IMG/VR virus record: IMGVR_UViG_3300034094_000316
Coordinates: 1 to 49,093 of that record
Direction: 5' to 3' (one strand)
Length of the DNA stretch: 49,093 nt
From: a virus
Shown: positions 7,833 through 15,369 of the stretch, piece after piece
How the letters are laid out: every line of letters begins with the position of its first letter
Position numbering within the stretch: the first letter of the stretch is position 1
Position numbers and translations under genes: made by a program
The notes under the pieces: generated by a model
What the model was told of the DNA's origin: nothing
The model's database searches: none
Seen by the model: only the letters and a program-made list of their open reading frames with translations

Positions 7833-8432
7833 ATGGCAATGTTCGAAGGCAAGTCGGAGATCCTCTCCGATTACGCGAAAACGCTCATTCGAGTCAAAGC
7901 GCGACAGCTGGTACGCCGTCCGGAATTCTTGGCAACCGAGGCCAAGGATTTGGAGCAGGAGCTTGCGGTCCGCATCTTATCGCAAATCCATCGATACGAC
8001 CCTTCGCGTGGATCTATCAACACTTTTATTGCGAGAGTTGCCGACTCACAGGTCGCGATGATCATCCGTGAGCGCAAGGGCAAAAAGCGACTCGGTGAAG
8101 GTGATCTCAAGATTGAATCGCTTGAGAAAAGAGTTCTCGACAAAGAGGGCAAGCCAGCTCTGCTTTGGGCCACGCTGACCGAAGAGGACGGAAGGCGTCT
8201 TAGCCAAACCGAAGAGATTGACTCTTGGGATCTGGTCGAACTCAAGGCCCAGCTCAGCGAGGTCTTGCGCAAACTCCCGACAGAACTTCGAACCATCTGC
8301 GGACTGCTGATGACCCTAAATCACGGTCAGGCGCGAGAGCGTTTGGGGATGTCTCGTCGAAAATATGATGAGGCGATCGCAACGATTCGCCAGCAATTTA
8401 CTTCCTCGGGACTATCTCAGAGGCACCAGTAG
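7833..8432 (+). CDS. Phage-type RNA polymerase sigma-70-like factor
   Basis: The 199-residue protein has the two-domain plan of short sigma factors. Residues about 30-85 (DLEQELAVRILSQIHRYDPS, then GSINTFIARVADSQVAMIIR) match region 2, which binds core polymerase and the -10 element. Residues about 145-195 (LRKLPTELRTICGLLMTLNH, then ARERLGMSRRKYDEAIATIR) form a region-4 helix-turn-helix. The linker is about 50 residues and carries an acidic stretch. The ATG at 7833 has AAGGT five bases upstream. A second ATG two codons later is less well placed. It opens the replication operon directly downstream of the operator region, so it probably switches host polymerase to later phage promoters. A purely DNA-binding regulator of sigma ancestry is the alternative. 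Confidence 0.75.
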   Translation: MAMFEGKSEILSDYAKTLIRVKARQLVRRPEFLATEAKDLEQELAVRILSQIHRYDPSRGSINTFIARVADSQVAMIIRERKGKKRLGEGDLKIESLEKRVLDKEGKPALLWATLTEEDGRRLSQTEEIDSWDLVELKAQLSEVLRKLPTELRTICGLLMTLNHGQARERLGMSRRKYDEAIATIRQQFTSSGLSQRHQ

Positions 8433-8505
8433 CGCGCACCTGTCGACTCGACCAGCATAAGTAACCTTCGGGATAAGCGATTCTGCAACATCTACGGAGG
8501 TGATT

Positions 8506-8808
8506 ATGTTCGACGGTGTTTTTCGATTTTCTTTTCGCGAGCATGTGCCAATCGAAGATGCAGAGATGACTTTGCATCTGGCCATGCTCGCTGCCGAAGG
8601 TCTCTTCGGCCAACCACGCATAGCGATGGAGTTTCGATACGAGCTCCACGGCTTTGAATCTTCTATTGACATCAATGGCGACACCGAAGTCTCGGTAGCC
8701 GTTGCTCGAATCTTCGCTGGTCTTCTCTTGCGAGAACTCGGTGAATCTTCCTTCCGAATCGTAAACATTCCAACCAGTGCATGTCAGATGTGTGAGGTGG
8801 CAGCGTGA
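8506..8808 (+). CDS. Hypothetical prophage early protein, 100 aa
   Basis: I choose the ATG at 8506 because GGAGGTG (8496-8502) is an excellent ribosome binding site five bases upstream. The in-frame GTG at 8500 lies inside that site. The protein begins MFDGVFRFSFREHVPIEDAE and continues with a helix-rich LHLAMLAAEGLFGQPRIAM. It ends with two Cys (ACQMCEVAA). I recognise no family, but the composition (phage-like, alpha/beta, no membrane segment) and the four-base overlap with the next ATPase gene place it firmly in the replication operon. A small partner of the ATPase is possible. Confidence 0.7.
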   Translation: MFDGVFRFSFREHVPIEDAEMTLHLAMLAAEGLFGQPRIAMEFRYELHGFESSIDINGDTEVSVAVARIFAGLLLRELGESSFRIVNIPTSACQMCEVAA

Positions 8809-9584
8809 GCATGCTTTCGAAACTTCAGCGAGGTCGATCAGCCAAACCCCCTCGGATCCTTTGTTATGGGATCGAGGGGGTTGGCAAGTCGACGTTCGCT
8901 TCTCAGGCCCCGCGGCCTGTGTTTATCCAGTGCGAAGACGGATTAGATGAACTCGATGTGGACAAGTTTCCACTAGCGACCAAGTACGAGGATGTCTTGT
9001 CGGCCCTTGCAGACCTGAGGCAAGAATCGCACGAGTACGAGACGGTCGTGATCGACTCGCTGGACTGGCTTGAACGATTGGTCTTTGACCGATTGTGCTC
9101 CGAGCACAACACAACGTCGATCGAGCAAGTCGCCGGAGGCTACAGCAAGGGTTACACCCTGGCGCTGTCACTGTGGCGCGAGATCATCGAGCATCTAAAT
9201 GCGCTTCGAAACGAGCGTGGGATGGTCGTTCTTCTGATTGCCCACAGCAAGGTCGAACGCTTCGAGGATCCGGAGTCCTCGCCCTACGATCGCTACAGTC
9301 CAAGGTTGCACAAGCACTCTGCAGCGCTCGTTAGCGAATGGTGCGATGCCGTCTTGTTTGCAACGCGCAAGATCCGCACGCAAAGCGAGGATGCCGGCTT
9401 TAATCGCAAGCGAACCATCGCCCATGCCATCGGCAAAGGTGGTGGCGAGCGAATCTTGCGATGCGTTGGTGGCCCATCTTGTGTCGCCAAAAACCGTTAT
9501 GGAATCGTCGATGAGTTGCCGCTCTCGTGGGCGGCTTTTGTTCAGGCAATCACCCAATCACAAGGAACCCAAACCAATGGCTGA
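8805..9584 (+). CDS. Sak4-like RecA-fold ATPase (AAA_24), phage recombination protein
   Basis: The 259-residue protein has a Walker A GIEGVGKST (residues 22-30) and a Walker B VVIDSLDW (81-88). The motif order and the LLIAHSKVERFED block are those of the AAA_24 / Sak4 family, phage single-strand annealing or strand-exchange ATPases of RecA ancestry. Such proteins work with a phage SSB, and the next gene encodes a DUF669 protein, the usual partner. The GTG at 8805 overlaps the upstream stop and has GAGGTG five bases upstream. The ATG at 8811 is an alternative. Likely role: recombination-dependent repair and replication of phage DNA in the cytoplasm. All core motifs are intact. Confidence 0.85.
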   Translation: MSMLSKLQRGRSAKPPRILCYGIEGVGKSTFASQAPRPVFIQCEDGLDELDVDKFPLATKYEDVLSALADLRQESHEYETVVIDSLDWLERLVFDRLCSEHNTTSIEQVAGGYSKGYTLALSLWREIIEHLNALRNERGMVVLLIAHSKVERFEDPESSPYDRYSPRLHKHSAALVSEWCDAVLFATRKIRTQSEDAGFNRKRTIAHAIGKGGGERILRCVGGPSCVAKNRYGIVDELPLSWAAFVQAITQSQGTQTNG

Positions 9585-10047
9585 TCTTTCAGGTTTTGAT
9601 GCAAACAGTGTGGAGCCCACCGGTGACTTCGAAGCGATCCCAGCAGGGAAATACCTCGCTGTGATCACCGAGAGCGAGATGAAGCCCACGAAGTCCGGCA
9701 CCGGAAGCTTACTTCAACTTACCTTCCAAATCATTGAAGGCGAGTACCAGAACCGTTTGGTCTGGGCGAGGCTCAACTTGGACAACCCCAATGCAGTCGC
9801 GGTGCAAATCGCACGTGCGGATCTGTCTGCCATTTGTCGCGCTGTGGGGGTAACCAATCCAAGGGACTCGGCTGAGCTGCATAACCTGCCGCTTCTGATC
9901 CAGGTCCGATGCAAGAAGCGAATCGATACCGGTGACATGGTAAACGAGATCAAAGGATATGCGAAGCGCCAGGTGCCGACTCCCGTCGCACCCCCTGTGC
10001 AGAGTGCCCCTGCAAACTACGCTACTGCTCCTTGGAAGCGAGCGTGA
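9577..10047 (+). CDS. DUF669 family protein, probable phage single-strand DNA binding partner
   Basis: The true start is the ATG at 9577, eight bases before the end of the ATPase gene. An in-frame extension upstream is merely an open frame inside that gene. The 156-residue product starts MADLSGFDANSVEP and has the DUF669 signature: PAGKYLAVITESEMKPTKSG, a beta strand LLQLTFQIIEGEYQNR and VWARLNLDNPNAVAVQIAR. DUF669 proteins sit next to Sak4-like ATPases in many phages and are thought to bind single-stranded DNA. The last 30 residues are Pro/Ala-rich, ending in Trp-Lys-Arg-Ala. This looks like the disordered protein-interaction tail of SSBs. Confidence 0.82.
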   Translation: MADLSGFDANSVEPTGDFEAIPAGKYLAVITESEMKPTKSGTGSLLQLTFQIIEGEYQNRLVWARLNLDNPNAVAVQIARADLSAICRAVGVTNPRDSAELHNLPLLIQVRCKKRIDTGDMVNEIKGYAKRQVPTPVAPPVQSAPANYATAPWKRA

Positions 10048-10400
10048 TGGTCAAGTATCACCTCCCCTATCCGCCAAGCGTGAATAACTATTGGCGGCAC
10101 GTTGGAGCAAGGACGCTCATCTCACGTCGGGGGCGAGCATTTCGAACGGCTGTTTGCACTATTCTTGCGTCGCAAGGTGTAACGACATTGGTTGGTCCTT
10201 TGGTTGTCGATGTCGTCGTCCATCCTCCTGATCGGAGGCGCAGGGACGTAGACAACTGTCTTAAAAGCCTCCTTGATGCTCTGCAACACGGAGGCGCATA
10301 CCGAGACGACTGTCAGATCGTAAGGCTGTCGATCGAAAAGCGGAAACCCATCAAAGATGGACTTACCATCGTTCAAATCCAAGAGGTCAATCATCAATGA
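10047..10400 (+). CDS. rusA: RusA-type Holliday junction resolvase
   Basis: The ATG at 10047 overlaps the preceding stop (TGATG arrangement), giving 117 residues, the normal RusA length. The N-terminal YPPSVNNYW motif is the classical RusA signature. The metal-binding acidic residues are D67 and D69 in RRRDVDNCLKSLLDALQ and D88 in AYRDDCQIVRLSIEKR, equivalent to the catalytic aspartates of the E. coli enzyme. RusA dimers cut four-way junctions made during phage recombination and branched replication. The gene lies between the DUF669 protein and the helicase, with overlaps on both sides, which ties it to recombination-dependent replication. Confidence 0.93.
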   Translation: MVKYHLPYPPSVNNYWRHVGARTLISRRGRAFRTAVCTILASQGVTTLVGPLVVDVVVHPPDRRRRDVDNCLKSLLDALQHGGAYRDDCQIVRLSIEKRKPIKDGLTIVQIQEVNHQ

Positions 10401-12058
10401 TCACGTTGCGTCCTTACCAAGAAGATGTAAAGAATGCTGTCTACGATCATCTTCGGACCAGGCAAGACAACCCTTGCGCTGTGGTGCCGACGGCGGGTGG
10501 CAAAACGCCCATTATGGCCAGCATCTGCAAAGATGCCGTTGGACTCTGGGGTGGTCGCGTTTTGATCTTGGCCCATGTCAAAGAGCTACTTGAGCAAACC
10601 GCAGAGAAGCTCAGTGTGGTTTGCCCCGAGGTCGGTTTTGGGATTTACTCTGCGGGACTAAAGCGGCGGGATACCGATCATCCGGTGATCATCGCTAGCA
10701 TCCAATCGGTCTACAAGCGCGCATGTGAGCTGGATCGCTTCGATCTGATCTTGATCGATGAAGCCCATCTGATAAGTCCCGATTCCGAGAGCATGTACCA
10801 GCATTTCCTGGCCGATGCTCGGATCATCAATCCCGAGGTGCGTATCGTCGGTTTTACCGCCACACCGTATCGGCTCAAGTCCGGACCGATTTGCACGGTC
10901 GATGGAATCCTGAACCATATCTGTTACGAGGTCGGAGTCAGAGAGCTGATCCGCGACGGATTCTTGTGTCCGCTGATCAGCAAAGCCGGCCGCACGAAGG
11001 TCGATACTTCAGAGCTTCATGTCCGAGGCGGGGAATTCGTACCAGGGGAAGTCGAAGCCCTCATGGACCAAGACTCGCTGGTTCAATCGGCGGTTTCGGA
11101 AATCATTCAGTACACGACCGATCGCAACGCTTGCTTGATTTTTGCATCGAGTATTCAGCACGGTAAGCACATCGTCGAGGTTCTTGCCAGCGAGCACAGC
11201 ATCGAGTGCGGATTTGTCTGTGGCGAAACGCCGGCCCTTGAGCGTGACTTAACCCTCGCGAAATTCAAGACCGGCAAGCTCAAGTACTTGTGCAACGTCA
11301 ATGTGCTTACGACCGGATTCGATGCACCCCATATCGATTGCGTCGCTTTAGTACGGCCGACGATGTCTCCTGGTCTTTTCTATCAGATGGTCGGTCGCGG
11401 TTTCCGTTTGCATCCAAGCAAAGAGAACTGTTTGGTTCTGGATTTCGGAGGCAATGTCCTTCGGCACGGTCCTGTCGATGACATTCGCGTTACGACCCAT
11501 GATCGTGGCGATGGAAAAGCACCTGCCAAGCAGTGCCCCGAGTGTCACGCACTTATCGCCACAGGCTTTACGACCTGTCCCCAGTGCGGGTTTGTATTCC
11601 CACCACCGGATCGCAAGCAGCATGATCCCAAGGCGAGCGAGGCTGGGATTCTCTCGGGCCAAGTGACCACGACGAAATACCAAGTCGATGACGTCTACTA
11701 CGCGATGCACTGCAAAAGAGATGCCCAAGAAGGTGCTCCCCGCACGCTCCGAGTCGATTATCGGGTCGGCTGGCATGACTTCAAATCCGAATGGGTGTGC
11801 TTCGAACACGAAGGATACGCAAGGCAAAAGGCGATCGCATGGTGGCGCAAACGCTCCGATGATCCGGTCCCCGATACCGTCGATCGCGCGCTAGAGATCA
11901 TCGAAGCTGGTGGTTTGGCTCCGACGATCGAGATCACGGTTCGTAGCGTCGCCGGAGAACAGTTCGAGCGAATCATCGATCACAAGCTCGGGTCCATCCC
12001 CGAATCCCTTGGTATCAGCGATCAATCAGACGCAGATCTAGAGGACGCACCTTTTTAG
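10397..12058 (+). CDS. SF2 DEAH-box helicase with C-terminal zinc ribbon
   Basis: This 553-residue helicase starts at an ATGA overlap with rusA. Motifs appear in order: Walker A PTAGGKT (31-37), DEAH (121-124), TATP (154-157), TGFDAPHIDCVALVRPT (about 306-322) and MVGRGFR (331-337). Two Cys pairs, C380-x2-C383 and C394-x2-C397, make a zinc ribbon. A C-terminal region of about 150 residues follows with YRVGWHDFKSEWVCFEHEGY. The layout matches phage helicases related to the T5 D10 / RadD type, which migrate branches or open duplexes in replication. It is the largest gene of the overlapping recombination operon. The exact substrate cannot be read from sequence. Confidence 0.9.
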   Translation: MITLRPYQEDVKNAVYDHLRTRQDNPCAVVPTAGGKTPIMASICKDAVGLWGGRVLILAHVKELLEQTAEKLSVVCPEVGFGIYSAGLKRRDTDHPVIIASIQSVYKRACELDRFDLILIDEAHLISPDSESMYQHFLADARIINPEVRIVGFTATPYRLKSGPICTVDGILNHICYEVGVRELIRDGFLCPLISKAGRTKVDTSELHVRGGEFVPGEVEALMDQDSLVQSAVSEIIQYTTDRNACLIFASSIQHGKHIVEVLASEHSIECGFVCGETPALERDLTLAKFKTGKLKYLCNVNVLTTGFDAPHIDCVALVRPTMSPGLFYQMVGRGFRLHPSKENCLVLDFGGNVLRHGPVDDIRVTTHDRGDGKAPAKQCPECHALIATGFTTCPQCGFVFPPPDRKQHDPKASEAGILSGQVTTTKYQVDDVYYAMHCKRDAQEGAPRTLRVDYRVGWHDFKSEWVCFEHEGYARQKAIAWWRKRSDDPVPDTVDRALEIIEAGGLAPTIEITVRSVAGEQFERIIDHKLGSIPESLGISDQSDADLEDAPF

Positions 12059-12136
12059 CTAAAGCGTCTAGAGCTCGGGGTGTCTTGGTTTTGGAAATTC
12101 GTGTGTCTGTGAGTCAAAATTAAAGGAGTGTGTAGC

Positions 12137-14407
12137 TTGATCGAAACTGCAACATCCTATCTCCAAGCAGGTCTTTGCTGCTTGCCTGCGCTGCTGGACG
12201 AGAAAAGGCCAGCGGTGCCAGGTTGGAAGACCTACCAAAAGCGGCTTCCAACTCTCAAACAAGCGCAGACATGGTTCTCCGATTCCAGGGCAATCTGTGT
12301 TCTGACCGGTAGCGTCTCAGGCAATTTGGAAATGATCGACTTCGATCACAGCGCCGAGCTCTTTGAGCCCTGGTACGCGATGGTCGCAGCCGAAGATCCC
12401 CAGCTTGCAAGTTCCCTGGTCATCGAGCGATCGCAATCGGCGGGTAAGCATGTTGTGTATCGCTGCCAGGAGCCCGTCGAGGGGAATCGGAAACTTGCCC
12501 AGCGGAAACTTCAGCTCTGTAGCTCCGAACCGGTGGTCATCGATGGCAGACGTTTTGTGCCAAGGAGGTCAGGCGACGGGTTCGAAGTCATACTGACACT
12601 CATAGAAACACGCGGGGAAGGGGGGCTGTTTCTATGCGATCCATCGCCAGGGTATTACCTAGAAAGCGGGGAGTTGACCTCGCTTCCGATCCTCACCTTT
12701 GCGCAGCGAGCCATTCTCCTAGAAGCCGCTTGTGCTTTGAGCGAGACTGTGCCACCGCCGACTCGCATTCCAGCACCGATGCTCGGTGAGGGCCGGCCAG
12801 GGGATGATTTCAACGATCGTGGCGATGTGCGTGGTTTGCTTGAAAAGCATGGATGGCAAAGGGTCAAAGGGGGAGACAACGAATACTGGCGTCGACCTGG
12901 GAAGCAAAGCGGTTGGAGCGCAACGCTGCGAGGTAACCAGTTCTTTGTTTTTTCCTCCAACGCCGTTCCGTTTGAGCCGGAGCGTTCTTACGGTCCCTTT
13001 GCCGTGTACGCCATGCTCGAGCACGGTGGTGATTTCGCTGCGGCCGCTACTGCACTGCGGTTTGAAGGATATGGACAAAGCCCCAGTGATCCGCAGGTGG
13101 ATCTATCGCAGCTGATCCCAGGGCCAGTGGTGGCAGAACCAGAGCAAGCCATCGCGCATGTCGATCCAGGTCCGATGCCGGCCGAGCTACTGCGAATCCC
13201 TGGTTTTGTCTCTGAGGTGATGGACCACTGCTTAGAGACCGCCCCCTATCCGAATGCCGCATTGGCTTTCTGCGGGGCGCTTTCGCTACTTGCGGTTTTG
13301 GCAGGTAGGAAGGTCTGTGACATCGGAAACAACCGTACCAATATCTATTTGCTTGCCCTGGGTTACTCTTCGGTCGGTAAGGATTGGCCTCGAAAGCTCA
13401 ACACCGAAATCATGCATCGGGTGGGGATGATCTCAGCCTTGGGGGAGAAATTCGCCTCGGGCGAAGGGATCCAAGATGCGCTGTTCCTTACACCATCGAT
13501 GCTGTTTCAGACCGATGAGATCGATGGCTTGCTCCAATCGATCAACAAGGCACGCGATGCAAGGCACGAGAACATCATGGGCACGATGCTGACGATGTAC
13601 TCGTCTGCCAATACGATCTATCCCATGCGTCGCAAGGCCGGCAAGGAATCCCCCGGAGTGATCGACCAGCCTTGCTTGGTCGTCTACGGCACGGCGATTC
13701 CGACCCACTATTACGATGCCCTGTCGGAGCGGATGCTCACCAACGGATTCTTTGCTCGGATGCTTATCGTCGAGAGTGGGCCACGGGCAATTGGCCAAGA
13801 GCCACGGAGAATCAATCCACCGGCCTCGGTCATCGAAACGGCACGCTGGTGGGCAGAATTCAATCCCGGGTGCGGGAACCTCGATGCGTTCCATCCAGAG
13901 CCAAGGTTGGTGGAAGCAACACCGGAAGCTCAAGAGCTGCTTGCCGACGCGCGACGGATGTCAGAGACCGAGTACGCCAAATCCGAAGCAGGTGGCGATC
14001 CAGTGGGGACGACCGTCTGGGGAAGAGTCCCCGAGAATGTTCGCAAGTTGGCACTGCTTTATGCGATCAGCGCTAACCATCAATCACCAGTGATCGATGC
14101 GCATGCGGTTGTGTGGGCCACAACGTTTATGGTCCATCAGACTCGCCGGATGCTCTTTATGGCCAATAGCCACGTATCGGAGAACCCGTTCCATGCCGAG
14201 TGCCTGAAGTTTATTCGCAAACTTCAGGATGAACCACACAAACGTCTTGTTCATAGCGTTTTGCTCAAACGCATGAAGATCGACGCGAAGACCTTTCAAG
14301 AAATCGTCACAACCCTCGAGCAGCAGGGGGACATCCTGACAGTCATTTGCTCGACTGCCGGCAGGCCTCAAAGGCAATACCAACTCTTAAGTGACCGCAG
14401 TGGGTGA
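12137..14407 (+). CDS. Bifunctional primase-polymerase with DUF3987 helicase-like domain
   Basis: I favour the TTG at 12137 because AAAGGAG (12122-12128) sits about eight bases upstream. A GTG at 12128 overlaps that site. The 756-residue product has an N-terminal archaeo-eukaryotic-type prim-pol domain. CVLTGSVSGNLEMIDFDH carries the metal-binding Asp pair (D68, D70) and SQSAGKHVVYRC a downstream motif. From about residue 340 a DUF3987 ATPase region follows, with LALGYSSVGKDW (Walker-A-like, about 409-417), FQTDEIDGLL and VYGTAIPTHYYDALS. Such fusions prime and unwind phage replication forks in one protein. The C-terminus is a winged-helix-like tail. It follows the helicase by 78 bases and ends the replication operon. 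Confidence 0.88.
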   Translation: MIETATSYLQAGLCCLPALLDEKRPAVPGWKTYQKRLPTLKQAQTWFSDSRAICVLTGSVSGNLEMIDFDHSAELFEPWYAMVAAEDPQLASSLVIERSQSAGKHVVYRCQEPVEGNRKLAQRKLQLCSSEPVVIDGRRFVPRRSGDGFEVILTLIETRGEGGLFLCDPSPGYYLESGELTSLPILTFAQRAILLEAACALSETVPPPTRIPAPMLGEGRPGDDFNDRGDVRGLLEKHGWQRVKGGDNEYWRRPGKQSGWSATLRGNQFFVFSSNAVPFEPERSYGPFAVYAMLEHGGDFAAAATALRFEGYGQSPSDPQVDLSQLIPGPVVAEPEQAIAHVDPGPMPAELLRIPGFVSEVMDHCLETAPYPNAALAFCGALSLLAVLAGRKVCDIGNNRTNIYLLALGYSSVGKDWPRKLNTEIMHRVGMISALGEKFASGEGIQDALFLTPSMLFQTDEIDGLLQSINKARDARHENIMGTMLTMYSSANTIYPMRRKAGKESPGVIDQPCLVVYGTAIPTHYYDALSERMLTNGFFARMLIVESGPRAIGQEPRRINPPASVIETARWWAEFNPGCGNLDAFHPEPRLVEATPEAQELLADARRMSETEYAKSEAGGDPVGTTVWGRVPENVRKLALLYAISANHQSPVIDAHAVVWATTFMVHQTRRMLFMANSHVSENPFHAECLKFIRKLQDEPHKRLVHSVLLKRMKIDAKTFQEIVTTLEQQGDILTVICSTAGRPQRQYQLLSDRSG

Positions 14408-14525
14408 AATCAACATGCAAAGGCGAAAGAAGTTAGAGCAATAAGGTTTCCATGGCTGGTGAAGTAAGCCCTAAAACGGAGAAGTAAAGGTGAAAGAAAG
14501 AAACTGCAAAACCAGTAAAAACCAG

Positions 14526-14589
14526 GGTGAAAGAAGTCAGCCTAGGTTAACGAAATCTCAACGAAAACATTGGAAAGAGACTTCTTTCA
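14526..14589. repeat. 11-bp inverted repeat TGAAAGAAGTC / GACTTCTTTCA
   Basis: TGAAAGAAGTC (14528-14538) is exactly complementary to GACTTCTTTCA (14579-14589), separated by 40 bases. Partial copies of the same box occur at 14422, 14489 and 14628. Confidence 0.6.
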
Positions 14590-14665
14590 TGTTTCACCGG
14601 GTCGCAGATAATAATACTTATTTAATGCTTCTTTCTTTTTTCACCTACACCCACGTGTATGCCCC

Positions 14666-14689
14666 CGCGCACGCGTATTTGCGTGCGCG
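14666..14689. terminator. Very GC-rich hairpin, possible transcript end
   Basis: CGCGCACGC (14666-14674) and GCGTGCGCG (14681-14689) form a perfect 9-bp stem with the loop GTATTT. No T-tract follows, so a factor-assisted stop or an RNA/DNA structural element is as likely as an intrinsic terminator. Confidence 0.4.
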
Positions 14690-14979
14690 TGTAAGACAGG
14701 GGGGGAAAGAAGAAAAAACATCTTCGGGGGATTTTGGTGTCAGGCCACCAGATCGCCACCGTTGCCCCAACGGCACGCTTTGCGTAGCGAATAGCAGTCT
14801 TACGCGAACTTCTTCTTACAACGCGACAGTGGGCCAACAGTGGCCTCTCAACGCAAACTGCCAAACTGGCAGATTCAATAGGTACTTCCGGCAAAAACCC
14901 CTCTCCAGAGGGGCGTGGGAAGGGTCGGCAACTTAGACAGAGTTTTATTTTTTGGTCCGTACTCGAAACGAGGATGCAA

Positions 14980-15228
14980 ATGAGCAACGAAACGAAACCC
15001 AAGAACGAGTTTTTTCAAACGGTGCTGGTCCCGATGGCCAAGGGTCTAGAGCGGTTCTTTTGGAACCTGCTTTGGTTCGCCGTCTTTGTCGCCGTGCTCT
15101 TTGGTTTGCCACGGGCATTGCAGACCAGTGATCAAAAACAGAAAGGAGATCGCAGTGAGAAGCAACAGATCGACGGTACCAAACCGGACGATTTGCCTGA
15201 CTTGCAATCAGAGTCCCGGAGCAAGTAA
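14980..15228 (+). CDS. Small single-pass membrane protein, 82 aa
   Basis: I choose the ATG at 14980, since GAGG lies at a normal distance upstream. The ATG at 14974 abuts that site. The product begins MSNETKPKNEFFQTVLVPMA and has one clear hydrophobic segment, FFWNLLWFAVFVAVLFGLP (about residues 26-44). A charged, probably cytoplasmic or periplasmic tail rich in Asp, Gln, Lys and Ser follows. No family is recognised. A single-pass small protein of this size could be a pinholin-like or superinfection-exclusion protein, and it is the only small membrane protein in the prophage's early half. Neither role is supported by more than topology. Confidence 0.6.
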   Translation: MSNETKPKNEFFQTVLVPMAKGLERFFWNLLWFAVFVAVLFGLPRALQTSDQKQKGDRSEKQQIDGTKPDDLPDLQSESRSK

Positions 15229-15369
15229 CGACTCGCTGCGTGGCGCACGGGCGAGCATGTTTTTGTTTAGGAGCAGTTCGCCCACCTAAATCGATGTCCT
15301 TGAAAGGCACGATCGTGACCTTTCGGACAACCTGGAATTTGAAATCAAACCTTTGCTGAGGCAACGAAT

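Larger units (their letters stand above)
14408..14979. other. Gene-free, repeat-rich region after the primase gene (candidate origin or regulatory zone)
   Basis: I find no credible gene in these 570 bases. A 148-codon frame at 14490-14936 has no ribosome site and a biased composition. Instead there are repeated GGYGAAAGAA boxes: GGCGAAAGAAGTTA (14422-14435), GGTGAAAGAAAG (14489-14500) and GGTGAAAGAAGTC (14526-14538). Opposite copies are GACTTCTTTCA (14579-14589) and CTTCTTTC...CACC (about 14628-14645). A strong hairpin follows. The position next to replication genes fits a replication origin or a late-promoter region, but neither is shown. Confidence 0.5.

Noticed and set aside
14490-14936. 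148-codon plus frame after the primase gene
   Set aside because: No ribosome binding site, Lys/Ser/Arg-biased composition, and the stretch is explained better by inverted repeats and a hairpin.
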